Assembly: GCF_017220215.1 (NCBI RefSeq)
Contig: NZ_CP071130.1
Span: forward strand, 558,001 to 622,000
Length of the DNA stretch: 64,000 nt
Direction: 5' to 3'
Origin: Caballeronia sp. M1242
GTDB lineage: Bacteria; Pseudomonadota; Gammaproteobacteria; Burkholderiales; Burkholderiaceae
In this document: positions 16,097-25,499 of the stretch, one piece after another
How positions within the stretch are numbered: the first letter of the stretch is position 1
Layout: every line of letters begins with the position of its first letter
Notes under the pieces: generated by a model
Told to the model about the DNA's origin: nothing
Seen by the model: only the letters and a program-made list of their open reading frames with translations
Database searches by the model: none
Translations under genes and position numbers: made by a program

Positions 16097-19000
16097 TCAA
16101 TGTTGATCGTGATGCTGCGCTTCGTCTTTGCGCCGCGCGCGGCGTGCGAGCCGCGCGTGAATGCCGGCGAACACGAGCGGCACGAAGAAGAGCGTCGATA
16201 CCGTTGCGAAGAGCAGGCCGCCGATCACCGCGCGGCCGAGCGGCGCGTTCTGCTCCGCGCCTTCGCCGAGGCCGAGCGCCATCGGAATCATGCCGATGAT
16301 CATCGCGAAGGCCGTCATCAACACGGGGCGAATGCGGCTCGCGCCGGCTTCGAGCGCGGCCGTGAGCGGCGGCGCGCCCGCCGCGAGGCGTTGCCTTGCG
16401 AAGGACACCATCAGGATGCTGTTGGCGGTGGCGACGCCCATCGTCATGATTGCGCCGGTCAGCGCCGGAACGGACAGATGCGTGCCGGTGAGAAAGAGCA
16501 TCCAGATGATGCCTGCAAGCGCGGCAGGCAATGCGCTCACGATGATGAGCGGATCGATCCATGACTGAAAGTTCACGACGATCAGCAGATACACGAGCAC
16601 GATCGCCATCGCGACGCCGACGCCCAGGCCGAAGAACGATGTGCGCATGGTCTCCACCTGTCCGCGCACGGCGATCTGGCTTCCGCGTGGCAGCGTGCCG
16701 CGCGCCTGATCGACGAGCTCGTTCACGCGACGCGCGACGCTGCCGAGATCGCGTCCTTCCACGCTCACGAAGATATCGATGACAGGGCGGATGTTGTAGT
16801 GCGACACGACCGCGAACTGACTCTGCGGCGAGAGGCGCACGAGATTGCCGAGCAATTGCGTCGGCCCCGTGCCGGGCGCGGAGACGGGCGTGCGCATCAG
16901 TTCATCGACCGACGATATCTGATACTGCGGCGTCTGCACCGCCATGTTGTATTCGACGCCGTTGCGCGGATTGAACCAGAAGCCCGGCGACGTCTGCGAA
17001 CTGCCCGACAGCGAAATGAGCACGTTCTGCGCGACATTGCTCGCAGACAGATTGAGCTGCTGCAAACGCGTACGGTCCATCACGAGATTGAGCGTGGGTT
17101 GGTCGAGCTTTTGCTGGATATGCGTATCCACGTTGCCGGGGATCATGCGTATCTGCTTCATCAGGTTGCTGGCCACCTGAAAATTGCCTTGCTGGTTTTG
17201 CCCTTGAATCTGCACGTCGATGGCCGCGGGCAGACCGAAGTTCAGAATCTGCGTGACGATATCCGCTGGCTGAAAGAAGAATTCGACGCCGGGAAAAAGG
17301 CGCGGCAGCAGGGAGCGCAACTGGTCGATGTAGGTTTGAGTCGGCGCATGATCGGGCTTGAGCGCGACCTGTATCTCGCCATCCAGCGTGCCGATCGTGC
17401 CCGCGTTGCTATACGACAAGTTGATGCCGCTATACGGCAGGCCGAGGTTGTCGAGAATGGTGGCGAGTTCGTCCTGCGGCACGACCTTGCGCACGACTTT
17501 CTCCACTTCGTCCGCAAGACGCGCCGTTTCCTCGATGCGCGTGCCGGTCGGGGCGCGCATGTGCATGCGGATATCGCCGGCATCCACGCTCGGGAAAAAG
17601 TCTTCGCCGAGCACGAATACCAGTCCTGCCGACAACAGACAGAACCCCAGAAATAACGAGCCGAACGCGCGTCGCCGCACGAGCAGGCTGCTCAGAATGA
17701 CGATGTAGGCGGCGCGCATGCGTTCGAAGCCATGATCGAACCGGCGATGCAGCCGCATGAAAAGATTTGGCCGGGCCTTCGCATCCGCTGCGTGCGCGTG
17801 GCCCATCAAAAGCATCGCGAGCGTCGGCACGAGTGTGCGCGAGAGGACATACGACGCGAGCATCGCGAAGACGACGGCTTCCGCGAGCGGCACGAACAGG
17901 TAGCGAGCGACGCCGGTCAAGAAGAACATCGGCACGAACACGATGCAGATGCATAGCGTGGAAACGAGCGCAGGCACGGCGATTTCGCCCGCGCCTTCGA
18001 GAATCGCTTCGTGCAGGGCCGTGCCCATGTGCAGATGACGCTCGATGTTCTCGATCGTCACGGTCGCGTCGTCGACCAGAATGCCGACAGCAAGCGCCAG
18101 GCCGCCGAGCGTCATGATGTTTATGGTCTGCCCGAGCGCATGCAATGCGAGCAGCGAAGAAAGAATCGACAACGGAATCGAGACAGCGATGATGCACGTG
18201 CTGCGCCAGTTGCCGAGAAAGAGCAGGATCATCGCGGCGGTCAGCGCGGCGGCAATCAGCGCTTCGCGTACCACGCCTTCGACGGCGGCCTTGACGAAGA
18301 CGGACTGGTCGAACAGTGCCGTGATCTTGAGATCTTGCGGCAGCGCGGCGCGCGCTTGTGGCAACAGGCTATGCAACGTATTGACGATGGCGAGCGTCGA
18401 TGCATTGCCGTTCTTCAGCACGGAGATGAGCACGCCGCGTCGCCCGTCCTGCCGCACGATATTTGTCTGCGGCGAGGAGCCGTCGCGCACGTGCGCCACT
18501 TCGCGCAAGTACGTGGTGGCGCCGTTCACCGTGCGCACCGGAATGTCGTTCAGGCCCGCAACCGTCGTCGGCGAGCCGTTCATGTTGATCGTGTATTCCT
18601 TGGAGCCGATCTTCGCGGTTCCGGTCGGAAGAATCAGGTTTTGCGCGTTGACGGCGCTCACCACGTCTATCGGCGTGAGGCCCTTGGCGAGAAGCGCGCG
18701 GGTGTTGAGGTCCACCGAAATCAGGCGCGTCTTGCCGCCATACGGATACGGCACGGCCGCGCCCGGAATGGTCACCAGTTGCGGGCGCAGAAAGTTGAGG
18801 GCGGTGTCGTTCAGTTCCTGCTCCGACTGCTTGGGACTCGACAGGCCGAGCTGGATCACCGGAATACTCGACGCCGAATAACTGATGACGAGCGGCGGCG
18901 TCGCGCCCGGCGGCATCTGCTTGAGCTGCGCCTGTTCGACGGCGACCGTCTGCGCAATCGCCGTCTGAATGTTGGCGGTCGGCTGCAGGAACAGCTTGAT

Positions 19001-19273
19001 GATGGCGATGCCCGGAAGCGATTGCGACTCGATGTGCTCGATGTTATTGACCGTCGTCGTGAGACTGCGCTCGTTGACGGACGTGATGCGATTGGCGATG
19101 TCCTGCGAGGACAAGCCCGTGTACGTCCAGATGATGCTGACCACGGGAATGTCGATCTCGGGCAGCACGTCTACCGGCGTCGTCAAGAGGGCGAACGGCG
19201 TGGCCAGCACGATCATGATGGCCATGACGATGAACGTATAGGGGCGCTTCAGCGCAACGTTGACGATCCACAT
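16097..19273 (-). CDS. RND family efflux pump, inner-membrane transporter
   Basis: 1058 aa from the ATG at 19273 (MWIVNVALKRPYTFIVMAIM), the normal length for a resistance-nodulation-division permease. TM4 carries the proton-relay aspartate pair (GLALAVGILVDDATVTIENIER). Two large periplasmic loops and the internal repeat are present. The sequence type is a drug or solvent exporter of the MdtB/MexF-like group rather than CusA-like, although the adjoining two-component system is of the heavy-metal sensor kinase class. It heads the minus-strand pump/adaptor/channel/regulator/kinase series. Confidence 0.92.
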   Translation of the reverse strand: MWIVNVALKRPYTFIVMAIMIVLATPFALLTTPVDVLPEIDIPVVSIIWTYTGLSSQDIANRITSVNERSLTTTVNNIEHIESQSLPGIAIIKLFLQPTANIQTAIAQTVAVEQAQLKQMPPGATPPLVISYSASSIPVIQLGLSSPKQSEQELNDTALNFLRPQLVTIPGAAVPYPYGGKTRLISVDLNTRALLAKGLTPIDVVSAVNAQNLILPTGTAKIGSKEYTINMNGSPTTVAGLNDIPVRTVNGATTYLREVAHVRDGSSPQTNIVRQDGRRGVLISVLKNGNASTLAIVNTLHSLLPQARAALPQDLKITALFDQSVFVKAAVEGVVREALIAAALTAAMILLFLGNWRSTCIIAVSIPLSILSSLLALHALGQTINIMTLGGLALAVGILVDDATVTIENIERHLHMGTALHEAILEGAGEIAVPALVSTLCICIVFVPMFFLTGVARYLFVPLAEAVVFAMLASYVLSRTLVPTLAMLLMGHAHAADAKARPNLFMRLHRRFDHGFERMRAAYIVILSSLLVRRRAFGSLFLGFCLLSAGLVFVLGEDFFPSVDAGDIRMHMRAPTGTRIEETARLADEVEKVVRKVVPQDELATILDNLGLPYSGINLSYSNAGTIGTLDGEIQVALKPDHAPTQTYIDQLRSLLPRLFPGVEFFFQPADIVTQILNFGLPAAIDVQIQGQNQQGNFQVASNLMKQIRMIPGNVDTHIQQKLDQPTLNLVMDRTRLQQLNLSASNVAQNVLISLSGSSQTSPGFWFNPRNGVEYNMAVQTPQYQISSVDELMRTPVSAPGTGPTQLLGNLVRLSPQSQFAVVSHYNIRPVIDIFVSVEGRDLGSVARRVNELVDQARGTLPRGSQIAVRGQVETMRTSFFGLGVGVAMAIVLVYLLIVVNFQSWIDPLIIVSALPAALAGIIWMLFLTGTHLSVPALTGAIMTMGVATANSILMVSFARQRLAAGAPPLTAALEAGASRIRPVLMTAFAMIIGMIPMALGLGEGAEQNAPLGRAVIGGLLFATVSTLFFVPLVFAGIHARLARRARRKDEAQHHDQH

Positions 19274-19502
19274 TGAGTCGTTAGAGAGTGCGGGAGAAGG
19301 GCGCCGGGGTCGTGCTTGTCAGCGCGCGGCGTTTCATGAAGAGGCGATCGCTTTGCGTTCAGTGCCGCTATGGTAGTGCGTGGGCACCAACGAGATAATG
19401 ACGCGAAAATGGCGCTGTCGTCATATTCGATTCATTACGCGCGAACGTTCGGACGTTTTTGATAGCGGAGCAACCGCGCGAGGCGGTCGCTCCATGAGGG
19501 CA

Positions 19503-19766
19503 TCAGTTCACGTTGACGTTGGTGTCGTTGGATGAGGATTGCGGAGTCGCGGAGCGATACACGCTTGCGCCGGTATAGATGCCCTCGCGTCGGTCGAGGA
19601 AGCTGCCGGGATATCGTTGGTCGTCGACGCCCGGAAAGTATCCGGCCCGCTCGGCTCGGATCAGGTCGTCGCGGACTTGCTGCCGCGTCAGACTGCTCGA
19701 CTGCGCGGCGGCGGCAAGCGGCGAGAGTGCGAACACAACGATGGCAATGCGCGTGACTGGCTTCAT
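19503..19766 (-). CDS. DUF4148 domain protein, secreted
   Basis: 87 aa from the ATG at 19766, preceded by GAGGAGTTCGCC. A signal peptide (MKPVTRIAIVVFALSPLAAAAQ) is followed by the family signature LTRQQVRDDLIRAERAGYFPG and RYPGSF. DUF4148 proteins are small, exported, and very common in Burkholderiaceae; no function is established. It is the first of two in tandem (see 19930-20208); the shared ribosome-site sequence suggests duplication. Confidence 0.85.
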   Translation of the reverse strand: MKPVTRIAIVVFALSPLAAAAQSSSLTRQQVRDDLIRAERAGYFPGVDDQRYPGSFLDRREGIYTGASVYRSATPQSSSNDTNVNVN

Positions 19767-19929
19767 GGCGAACTCCTCATGCAGATGATGGACGGACGCA
19801 ATCCAATGCGCGTCCACGGCAGAGCCGCCGCGGACCGGTCCATTGTAAGCACGAGCGTTAGCAAGATTTCGCCTGTTTGCGGCGGTTTTATCGAACGCTG
19901 CGAGGCAATGCAGTGAACGAATGCGCGGA

Positions 19930-20208
19930 CTATTGCGGCATCTGCTGCGAAGGCGTATTCGACAACGCACCGCCCGAGGCCGACGTGCCTTCCGGCGATG
20001 CGCCATACGCCGTGCCTCCATGCACGCGCGCTTCCGCGGCCTCGATGTCATTGGGATAGAACGCCTCGCGTGCCGCCGGCCGATAGCCGGCCTGCTCCAG
20101 TTGCTGAAGGTCCTGCTTGACCTGATCGCGCGTGAGGCCTTGCTGGGCCATCGCGGCGACGGGCGAGGCGATGAGCGCGGCGGCGACGATACGCATGACG
20201 AGTTTCAT
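19930..20208 (-). CDS. DUF4148 domain protein, secreted
   Basis: 92 aa from the ATG at 20208 with a near-identical upstream context to the neighbouring paralogue (AGGAGTTCGCC). The signal peptide MKLVMRIVAAALIASPVAAMAQ precedes LTRDQVKQDLQQLEQAGYRPAAREAFYPNDIEAAEARV, the DUF4148 core. The tail is low-complexity. It is 163 bp upstream of the second copy on the same strand. The function is unknown. Confidence 0.85.
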   Translation of the reverse strand: MKLVMRIVAAALIASPVAAMAQQGLTRDQVKQDLQQLEQAGYRPAAREAFYPNDIEAAEARVHGGTAYGASPEGTSASGGALSNTPSQQMPQ

Positions 20209-20381
20209 GGCGAACTCCTGTTACGGGTGAAAAGCGATCGCGGCATGCGGTCGGGAATGAGGAGCGAAAGCAGAGAAGACCGCTTTCGACACGGCTGAAT
20301 TCTATTCGTCGTACCGTGGCGAGATGCTGGCGAGCACATGGCGTTTTCGTCAGCGGCGCGCGGGTGTCGGCTGCCTGAAAG

Positions 20382-21804
20382 ATGGCGCGGCCAGTGATAG
20401 ACTCGCCTGCGCGCGAGGCCCGCCCATCCGGCGAAGCGCTCGACGCCTCGCCTTTTCATCCAACCGGATACGATCAATTGCCGTTCAAGCTGCCGACTAC
20501 CGCTACCGCTCCGTTCTGCCCGTCCGAAGTCAAAGGCTCCGTCATCGTTGCGCCGGGCACGCCGCTCTGGAAGAAGCTGTTGCAATTCGCGGGGCCAGGG
20601 CTGCTGATCTCGATCGGCTACATGGACCCGGGCAATTGGGCAACCGACATCGAAGCAGGCTCGCGCTACGGCTATAGCCTGCTGTTCGTCGTCGTGTTGT
20701 CGAGCATCGCGGCGATGGTGCTGCAATGCCTGTCGATGCGCCTCGGCATCGTCACCGGTCGCGATCTCGCGCAGTTATCGCGCGAGCGCTACGCGAAGCC
20801 TGTCGCCAATGCGCAATGGATGCTCGCGGAGTTGTCGATTATCGCGTGCGATCTCGCCGAAGTGCTCGGCGGCGCGCTCGCGTTTCATCTGCTCTTCGGC
20901 TGTTCGCTGATGTGGGGCGTGATTCTCACGGCATTCGATACGCTGATCGTGCTGGGGCTGAAAGAACTTCCGCGACCTCGAAGCGATCATGCTCGGGCTC
21001 ATCGCGACCATCGGCGTGGGATACATCGTGGAGTTGGCGCTCGTCAAACCGCACTGGCCGTCCGTCGCGGCGGGACTCGTGCCGTCGTTCAACGTGCTGT
21101 CCGAGCGCGAGCCGCTTTATCTCGCCATCGGCATTCTGGGCGCGACCGTGATGCCGCATAACCTGTATCTGCATTCGTCCATCGTGCAGACACGCGTGGT
21201 CACTCGCGAGCCGAAAGACCTTGCTTCATCGATCAGGCTTTCGCGGCTCGACACTATCGCGTCATTGATGCTTGCGCTCCTGATCAACGCCGCGATCCTG
21301 ATTCTCGCGGCTTCCGCGTTTCATGCGACAGGTCACACGCAAGTGACCGAGATCGAGGACGCATACAAGCTGCTCGCGCCCATCGTCGGGAGCGGGCTTG
21401 CGGCGATTCTGTTCGCGGTGACGCTCTTCGCTTCGGGGCAAAGCTCCACCTTCACGGGGACCATTGCAGGGCAGGTCATCATGGAAGGCTTTCTGCGCCT
21501 GAAGATTCCGTGTTATCAGCGCCGCTTCATCACGCGGGCGCTCGCGCTCGTGCCTGCGCTGATCGGTGTCTATATGCTCGGCAACGGCGCGGTCGGCAAG
21601 CTGCTCGTCGCGAGCCAGGTCGTGCTGAGCCTGCAATTGCCGTTCGCGCTGTATCCGCTGATTCGCATGACGAGCGATCGCGCGCTCATGGGCAGCTTCG
21701 CGAACGCGTCGCATACGAAGGTTATCGCGTGGTTGCTTTTCGTCGTGATCAGCGCCGCGAACATCTGGCTCGTCGTGCAGACCGCGACGGAGTGGTTCGC
21801 GTAA
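20382..21804 (+). pseudogene. mntH: Nramp-family Mn2+/H+ symporter, reading frame broken
   Basis: Residues from 20382 (MARPVIDSPAREARPSG) read through the Nramp TM1 motif MDPGNWATDIEAGS up to DTLIVLGLK. The frame then breaks at about 20961-20965. The continuation NFRDLEAIMLGLIATIGVGYIVELAL is one frame over and runs to 21804, including the TM6 motif MPHNLYLHSS. Joined, the two parts give a full-length protein of about 470 aa, so either one base was gained, two or five were lost, or the assembly has an error. Nramp proteins import Mn2+ with protons. If the shift is real the product is truncated after about 195 residues and the gene is dead. Confidence 0.85.
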
Positions 21805-21827
21805 GCGCGAGGCTCACGCGAACCACT
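21791..21827. terminator. Bidirectional hairpin at the end of mntH and motB
   Basis: AGTGGTTCGCGT (21791-21802) pairs perfectly with ACGCGAACCACT (21816-21827) around a 13-nt loop. The 5' arm includes the last mntH codons and its stop. It ends 7 bp before the convergent motB stop. There is no T run, so termination is only inferred. Confidence 0.55.
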
Positions 21828-21833
21828 TACGGC

Positions 21834-22817
21834 TTACTTGACGACAGCGACCGGCGTATTCGATTTCGCCGCGACGGCAGCGGGAATCGCGGCGTCGGCA
21901 GGGAGAGCCTGATCGACCGTCGTGCGTCCGCCATCGCGGAAGAACGCGAGTTCAGCCGCCTTGTTCAGCACGAGAATGCTGATACGCCGGTTCGTCGGCT
22001 CGTCGATGACGTCCTTGTTGAGCGGCAGGACGTCGGAGAGACCGCGCACCTGCAGCACCTTGCCTTCGTTCATGCCGCCCGCGACCAGCGCACGCCGCGC
22101 CGCGTTCGCGCGCTCGCTCGACAGTTCCCAGTTCGAATAGCCTTTCTGATTGCCGGAGTAGGGCACGGCATCCGTATGGCCTGCAATCGACACGCGATTG
22201 TCCACGTCGTTGAGCGATGCGCCGATGTTCGACAGAATCGTCGTCACATAGCTTTCGAGCTTCGAGCTGCCCGATGCGAACATCGGCCGCTTGAGTGAAT
22301 CGACGATCTCGATGCGCAAGCCTTCGCTCGTGATCGCAATGCGGATCTGATCCTTGAACGCGCGCAATGCCGGCGTGTTCTCGATCAGCGCGGTCAGCTT
22401 TTGCTTCAACTGTTGCAGACGCTGCATGTCGTCGACAGCGACGGCCGCGCGCGCGACCGAAGGCGGCACGGGCTGCGTCTGGCTCTTGTTGGCTTCGCCG
22501 GGACGCGAGCTCGACAGATCCTTGCCGCCGCCGTTGACGACGCTCGTATGCGCGGAGGCGCCGCCTTCGTTGCCGAACAGCGCCGAGAGCGGCGTATTGA
22601 AGTATTGCTCGATGCCTTCCTTGTCGTACTTCGACGTCGAGCCGAGCAGCCACATTAAGAGGAAGAACGCCATCATTGCGGTCACGAAGTCCGCGTAGGC
22701 GATCTTCCACGCGCCGCCATGATGGCCGCCGTGGCCGCCGCCCTTCTTCTTGCGACGCACGACGACAGTGGGCGCGAGCACGGATTGCAACGGGTCGCGT
22801 GACGGTCTTTCAGCCAT
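21834..22817 (-). CDS. motB: Flagellar motor stator protein MotB
   Basis: 327 aa. The plug/TM region KIAYADFVTAMMAFFLLMWLLGS contains the conserved ion-binding aspartate (AYADFVTAMMAFF). The C-terminal OmpA-like peptidoglycan-binding domain is seen in VSIAGHTDAVPYS and NWELSSERANAARRALVAGG. It anchors the stator to the cell wall and, with MotA, conducts protons to drive the flagellum. It follows motA by 33 bp on the same strand. Confidence 0.95.
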   Translation of the reverse strand: MAERPSRDPLQSVLAPTVVVRRKKKGGGHGGHHGGAWKIAYADFVTAMMAFFLLMWLLGSTSKYDKEGIEQYFNTPLSALFGNEGGASAHTSVVNGGGKDLSSSRPGEANKSQTQPVPPSVARAAVAVDDMQRLQQLKQKLTALIENTPALRAFKDQIRIAITSEGLRIEIVDSLKRPMFASGSSKLESYVTTILSNIGASLNDVDNRVSIAGHTDAVPYSGNQKGYSNWELSSERANAARRALVAGGMNEGKVLQVRGLSDVLPLNKDVIDEPTNRRISILVLNKAAELAFFRDGGRTTVDQALPADAAIPAAVAAKSNTPVAVVK

Positions 22818-22850
22818 GAACGATGCTCCTTGTGTCTACGCAGGCGCGGG

Positions 22851-23720
22851 TCAGGCCGACTTCGGCGACTTGGTGGCGCGCACGGCGTCGTCCAGTTCCT
22901 TGAAGCTCGGACGGTCCGCCGTGAAGAGCACCTTGCGGCCGAATTCGACAGCGACCGTCGGCGCGTAGCCGTTCATCGATGCGAGCAGCACGGACTTCAC
23001 GCACTGGAACGGCTTGGCTTCTGCCGCGCCCTTCGCGTTGAGCAGGTCCGCGAGCGGGCCGATGAAGCCGTATGCGAGCAAGATGCCGAGGAACGTGCCG
23101 ACCAGCGCGCCCGCGATCATCTCGCCGAGCACGGCGGGCGCGGCGCCCACCGAGCCCATCGTATGCACCACGCCCATCACCGCGGCGACGATGCCGAATG
23201 CCGGCAAGCCATCGGCCATCTTCTGAATGGCGTTCGCGGCCACCGCGCTTTCCGTGTGATGCGTCTCCAGTTCTTCGTCCATCAGGTCCTGCAATTCGAG
23301 CGCGTTCACGTTGCCCGCCGACATCATGCGCAGGTAATCGACGATGAAGTCGAGCAGGTGATGATCCGCCATCACGTGTTCGTACTTCTGGAAGACCGGG
23401 CTGGACTCCGGCGCGTCGACGTCTGCTTCGAGCGCCATCATTCCTTCCTTACGGGCCTTTTGCAGGAGTTCGTACAGCAACGCGATCAGCGACAGGTATT
23501 TCTCTTTGGTGTACCCGCCGCCTTTGAATACCTTCGGCAGCGCCTGCAAGGTTTTCTTGAGCGTGGACGTGGGGTTCGATACGACGAAAGCCCCGATGGC
23601 CGCGCCGAAAATACACAGCAATTCAAAAGGCTGAACGAGGGCTGCCAGGTGACCGCCGACCCCCATGAAGCTCCCGATCACGGAGCCGATGACGACTACC
23701 CATCCGATAACGACAAACAT
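22851..23720 (-). CDS. motA: Flagellar motor stator protein MotA
   Basis: 289 aa from the ATG at 23720 (MFVVIGWVVVIGSVIGSFMGVGG), preceded by GGAGAAATC. Four membrane segments with the cytoplasmic loop between TM2 and TM3 are visible; KMADGLPAFGIVAAVMGVVHTMGS is the conserved TM3 region with the Pro-Ala-Phe-Gly motif. It is the torque-generating stator partner of MotB. The leader contains a candidate sigma-28 promoter and a perfect 14-bp inverted repeat. Confidence 0.95.
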   Translation of the reverse strand: MFVVIGWVVVIGSVIGSFMGVGGHLAALVQPFELLCIFGAAIGAFVVSNPTSTLKKTLQALPKVFKGGGYTKEKYLSLIALLYELLQKARKEGMMALEADVDAPESSPVFQKYEHVMADHHLLDFIVDYLRMMSAGNVNALELQDLMDEELETHHTESAVAANAIQKMADGLPAFGIVAAVMGVVHTMGSVGAAPAVLGEMIAGALVGTFLGILLAYGFIGPLADLLNAKGAAEAKPFQCVKSVLLASMNGYAPTVAVEFGRKVLFTADRPSFKELDDAVRATKSPKSA

Positions 23721-23744
23721 GATTTCTCCGCAAATGTCCGGGCG

Positions 23745-23789
23745 TTGCGAGCCGTGCGCGCTCGTTAGCGAAACACGCACGGCTCGCAA
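23745..23789 (-). promoter_or_regulatory. 14-bp perfect inverted repeat in the motA leader
   Basis: TTGCGAGCCGTGCG (23745-23758) and its exact reverse complement (23776-23789) flank a 17-nt spacer, 25-69 bp before the motA start. In RNA it would be a strong hairpin between the promoter and the ribosome site. It could be an mRNA-stabilising or attenuating structure, or an operator. Confidence 0.6.
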
Positions 23790-23816
23790 TGCATTGTCTG
23801 CATGATGCTGGGCTTT

Positions 23817-23844
23817 TTAACGGCGCAGTACACGCCGACATTTA
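23817..23844 (-). promoter_or_regulatory. Candidate sigma-28 (FliA) promoter for motAB
   Basis: Minus strand TAAA-N16-GCCGTTAA resembles TAAA-N15-GCCGATAA, with one mismatch in the -10 and a spacer one base longer than the usual form. Its position about 97 bp before motA fits class 3 flagellar genes. Confidence 0.5.
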
Positions 23845-23955
23845 GGGTGGCGCCCGCAAACATTTCGACGCGGCCTCGCCCAAGGTAAAACTTACGCGCG
23901 TGCTTTACGCGCAAGGTAATGGATTGCTGCCATGCGCTTCGTCTAACATCGGCGC

Positions 23956-24792
23956 ATGGACACGACACTCACAGAAGCGAAGTCGCGCGCGCCGGGCATC
24001 ACGCCTGCCACGGTCGGCATGTTGCTGCGCGAATGGCGTCAACGCAGGCGCATGAGTCAGCTCGAGCTTGCCTGTATAGCGGACGTTTCGACGCGCCACT
24101 TGAGCTTCATCGAATCCGGACGCTCCGTGCCGAGCCGCGATATGTTGATCCGGCTCGCCGAGCAACTGGACGTGCCTTTGCGCGAGCGCAACGCGCTCTT
24201 TCTCGCAGCGGGCTATGCGCCGCTGTACAAGGAGCGGGCATTCGCGGACCCCGATCTTGAACCCGCGCGGCGTGCAGTCGAGCTCGTGCTCAAGGGCCAC
24301 GAGCCGTATCCCGCGCTCGCGGTGGATCGTCACTGGACGATGATTGCCGCCAACGCCGCGCTGCAACCGCTCGTCGCGTCGGCGGATGCGTCGTTGCTTG
24401 CGCCGCCGGTCAACGTGCTGCGCCTCGCGCTGCATCCGCTCGGGCTCGCGAGCGTGATCGAGAACTGGCACGAGTGGCGCGCGCATCTGCTCGCGCGGCT
24501 GCATCGGCAGATAGACGTGTCAGGCGACCCGACGCTCGCCGCGCTGCTCGACGAACTCGAAGCGTATCCCGCGCCGCCGCACGCGGGACGCGTCGAACGC
24601 GGCGCAACCGATTCTGTCGTCGTGCCGCTGCGCTTGCGCACGGAGTTCGGCGTGCTGTCGCTCATCAGCACGACGACGGTGTTCGGCACGCCGGTCGATA
24701 TCACGCTTTCCGAGCTCGCAATCGAAGCCTTTTTCCCCGCAGACGACGCCACCGCGCGCATACTCCATCGGGCGCACGGCGAGCGTCGCTGA
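23956..24792 (+). CDS. XRE-family transcriptional regulator with MmyB-like ligand domain
   Basis: 278 aa. The N-terminal helix-turn-helix (LREWRQRRRMSQLELACIADVSTRHLSFIESGRS) is followed by LAEQLDVPLRERNALFLAAGYAPLY. The C-terminal MmyB-type PAS-like ligand-binding domain begins near residue 110 (ALAVDRHWTMIAANAALQPL). Family members usually regulate a neighbouring oxidoreductase or transporter gene and may sense a fatty-acid-like ligand. No such partner is adjacent here apart from a small unknown gene downstream. Confidence 0.85.
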   Translation: MDTTLTEAKSRAPGITPATVGMLLREWRQRRRMSQLELACIADVSTRHLSFIESGRSVPSRDMLIRLAEQLDVPLRERNALFLAAGYAPLYKERAFADPDLEPARRAVELVLKGHEPYPALAVDRHWTMIAANAALQPLVASADASLLAPPVNVLRLALHPLGLASVIENWHEWRAHLLARLHRQIDVSGDPTLAALLDELEAYPAPPHAGRVERGATDSVVVPLRLRTEFGVLSLISTTTVFGTPVDITLSELAIEAFFPADDATARILHRAHGERR

Positions 24793-24914
24793 CGGGTGAT
24801 GTGGAACCTGCTGCTGCCGCGCGAATCAATCAACAGGAGGGGAGCGGCGCGCGCTGCCATACGCGCGCGCCGGTGCCTGCGTCAGCTTTTGTCCAACCAA
24901 CGCAGAAGGCAGCC

Positions 24915-25187
24915 ATGATTCAGACATTCGAACACGTGATCGGCGGCGAGCGCATGCAGTTTTGCGCGAGCATCGCGGAAGGCGGCGGACCGCAGCGCGT
25001 CATCATCAGCCGGGCGGACTCGGCGGAATCGCTCGTCATCGTCCAGGCCGATGGCATCATCGGCACGATCAGGGCGGAAGTGGAAGCGCCGGATACGTTC
25101 GTCGCGGACGCCGTGCGCAAGGCGCAGCAGGACGCGTTGATCGAACGCGCGCTGGAAACCGGCGAGGTTCAGACGACAAGCCTCTAG
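24915..25187 (+). CDS. Small hypothetical protein
   Basis: 90 aa from the ATG at 24915 (MIQTFEHVIGGERMQF). It is mixed alpha/beta and slightly acidic, with no signal peptide, membrane segment or recognised motif. It begins 122 bp after the XRE gene and is followed 17 bp later by a strong hairpin terminator. That, and sustained codon bias over 90 codons, supports a real gene. I do not recognise the family. Confidence 0.65.
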   Translation: MIQTFEHVIGGERMQFCASIAEGGGPQRVIISRADSAESLVIVQADGIIGTIRAEVEAPDTFVADAVRKAQQDALIERALETGEVQTTSL

Positions 25188-25203
25188 CGTGTTTCTATCC
25201 GAC

Positions 25204-25238
25204 AATGCCCGCGCAGCCCCGAAGGGCGCGCGGGCATT
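25204..25238. terminator. Hairpin terminator after the 90-aa hypothetical gene
   Basis: AATGCCCGCGC (25204-25214) pairs perfectly with GCGCGGGCATT (25228-25238) around a 13-nt loop that can itself fold (GCCC/GGGC). It lies between convergent genes and may serve both. Confidence 0.7.
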
Positions 25239-25265
25239 CGTCATGCGGACACGAAGGAGGAGCCG

Positions 25266-25433
25266 CTACATGCGCGGCTCGCCGTTCTTTGGATCGGCCG
25301 GGACGAGCGGCATCGCCGAATCGGGGCCGTCCGGCATGTCGGGATCGTCGGGATTCGGCGCCGCATCCGGATCGAGCAACTTGTCCGGATCCGGTTCGAC
25401 GGTTTCTTCCGGGGCGTGTGGCTGGCTGGACAT
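25266..25433 (-). CDS. Small acidic Pro/Asp-rich hypothetical protein
   Basis: 55 aa from the ATG at 25433, with AAGGAG 9-14 bp upstream. The sequence is low-complexity, dominated by Asp, Pro and Glu (for example EPDPDKLLDPDAAPNPDDPD), and is probably disordered. There is no signal peptide. It lies directly downstream of the MFS gene on the same strand. I do not recognise a family; the good ribosome site is the main evidence. Confidence 0.55.
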   Translation of the reverse strand: MSSQPHAPEETVEPDPDKLLDPDAAPNPDDPDMPDGPDSAMPLVPADPKNGEPRM

Positions 25434-25499
25434 GATGCGGGTTCTCCTTGAAGTGACTTGAGCCGGTTCGCAACCTGTGTTCCCGCCGATGCCCACGCG

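Noticed and set aside
12589-19273. Metal-specific CusA-type pump, because the regulator pair is of the heavy-metal class
   Set aside because: The pump sequence looks like a general drug/solvent exporter and lacks the methionine-rich features of CusA; substrate left open.
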